In this document: piece after piece, positions 5,737 through 6,490 of the stretch
Layout: each line of letters starts with the position of its first letter
Position numbering within the stretch: the first letter of the stretch is position 1
Source of the DNA: Actinomycetota bacterium
GTDB taxonomy: Bacteria; Actinomycetota; Thermoleophilia; Solirubrobacterales; Thermoleophilaceae
Length of the DNA: 6,490 nt
Reading direction: 5' to 3'
Assembly: GCA_005885165.1 (NCBI GenBank)
Contig: VAXR01000139.1
Coordinates: 1-6,490, forward strand
Made by a program: the position numbers and the translations under genes
The notes under the pieces: model-generated
What the model was told of the DNA's origin: nothing
The model's database searches: none
What the model saw: the letters and a program-made list of their open reading frames with translations, nothing else

Positions 5737-6490
5737 CCGAGTGCCTCCAGCGCGCGGGCCTCGAGCGCCGCGAATGCCGGGTCGCCCACGAGCTCGCGGC
5801 GATGGCGCGGCCTCGGAAAGCCCACCTCGAGCTCCATCACGACCCGCCCCGGGCGCGGCGACAGGACAGCCACGCGGTCCCCGAGGAGCAGCGCCTCCTG
5901 GACGTCGTGCGTGACCACGACGACGGTTCGCGGCTCGTCGGCGAGCGCGCTGCCGAGCCACTCCTGCATCTGCGTCCGCGTGATCGCGTCGAGCGCGCCG
6001 AAGGGCTCGTCGAGCAGCAGGACCGGCCGGCCCGCGAGCAGCGTTCGCAGGAAGGCCACACGCTGGCGCATCCCGCCGGAGAGCTCGCTCGGGCGGGCGC
6101 GCTCGAACCGGGCGAGGCCGAAGCGCTCGAAGAGGGGCACCGCGCGACGGCGGGCCTCGGCGCGCGGGACGCCCTCGCACTCGAGCGCCAGGGCGGCGTT
6201 GGCCAGCGCGTCTCGCCACGGGAGAAGCAAGTCGCGCTGGGGCATGTAGGCGCACGCGCGGCGGCGCTCCCGCGCCGCCGTCTGACCGCCGGCCGCCACC
6301 GACCCCGCATCCGGGTCCTGGAGGCCGGCGATCAGCTCGAGCAGCGTCGACTTGCCGCAGCCAGAGGGCCCTACGACGGCGAGCACCTCGCGCTCGGCCA
6401 GGGCCAGGTCGAGGCCGTCCAGCGCCGTGACCGGCTCAGCACGGCGGCTCCGGGCCGGGTACCGGCGGACCACGCCGCGTACCGCGATCT
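5730..6490 (-). CDS. thiZ: ABC importer ATPase, ThiZ/SsuB/TauB type (start beyond window)
   Basis: The ATP-hydrolysing subunit of the importer; 252 residues are visible. Counting from the first complete codon at the right edge: Walker A GPSGCGKS at 40-47, Q-loop in AYMPQRDLLLPW with Gln84, signature LSGGMRQR at 136-143, Walker B VLLLDEP at 156-162, D-loop GALD, and the H-loop histidine at 194 in VTHDVQEA. All catalytic motifs are intact. A GTG at 6471-6473 could be taken as a start, but the frame continues upstream with IAVRG, which is the usual first beta strand of these ATPases (..IAVRGVVRRYP). The real start therefore lies just outside the window. The stop TGA overlaps the permease ATG. 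The family also covers sulfonate and nitrate importers, and the thiamine-precursor assignment rests on the binding protein. Confidence 0.92.
   Translation of the reverse strand, partial: IAVRGVVRRYPARSRRAEPVTALDGLDLALAEREVLAVVGPSGCGKSTLLELIAGLQDPDAGSVAAGGQTAARERRRACAYMPQRDLLLPWRDALANAALALECEGVPRAEARRRAVPLFERFGLARFERARPSELSGGMRQRVAFLRTLLAGRPVLLLDEPFGALDAITRTQMQEWLGSALADEPRTVVVVTHDVQEALLLGDRVAVLSPRPGRVVMELEVGFPRPRHRRELVGDPAFAALEARALEALGC
5744..5748 (-). promoter_or_regulatory. Ribosome binding site for the permease gene
   Basis: On the minus strand this reads GGAGG, 7 bases before the permease ATG at 5736 and inside the end of the ATPase gene. It decides the permease start. Confidence 0.8.

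Noticed and set aside
5737..6255. Upstream extension of the permease frame into the ATPase gene
   Set aside because: The extension is Arg/Ala/Pro noise; the ATG at 5736 has a strong ribosome binding site and gives normal family length.
1..6490. tRNA, rRNA, CRISPR array, insertion sequence or prophage elements
   Set aside because: No regularly spaced repeats, terminal inverted repeats, transposase motifs or RNA-gene features were seen on either strand.

Overview
The window is GC-rich and densely coding, with several GTG starts, leader-poor gene starts and two lipoprotein signal peptides. This fits a high-GC actinomycete. Thermoleophilia or a related deep branch is my guess from overall style only; there is no rRNA or marker gene to confirm it. 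There are seven protein genes. The two at the window edges are incomplete, and there is no gene-free stretch longer than 50 bases.

Left part (1-1696): two head-to-head genes whose start codons are separated by only 20 bases. The leftward one (start at 548, cut by the window edge) is a PLP-dependent alpha-oxoamine synthase. Its residues resemble serine palmitoyltransferase more than glycine C-acetyltransferase (Kbl). The rightward one (569-1696) is a 375-residue GNAT-fold protein that looks like the family proposed to contain bacterial ceramide synthase. Together they suggest a small sphingolipid (ceramide) locus, which would be notable in a Gram-positive lineage. This is an inference from family resemblance.

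Middle part (1723-4017, rightward): a 345-residue lipoprotein of unknown function with an Ig-like C-terminal region; a small single-span membrane protein; and, 3 bases after its stop, an AlkA-type DNA-3-methyladenine glycosylase.

Right part (3983-6490, leftward): a tightly coupled ABC importer operon in the order ATPase, permease, substrate-binding lipoprotein. The genes overlap by 7 and 4 bases, and strong ribosome binding sites precede the second and third. The binding protein carries the NMT1/THI5-type signature of ThiY, so uptake of a thiamine pyrimidine precursor is the best guess. The operon runs convergently into the glycosylase gene, and their 3' ends overlap by 35 bases. The ATPase gene's start, and any riboswitch before it, lie beyond the right edge.
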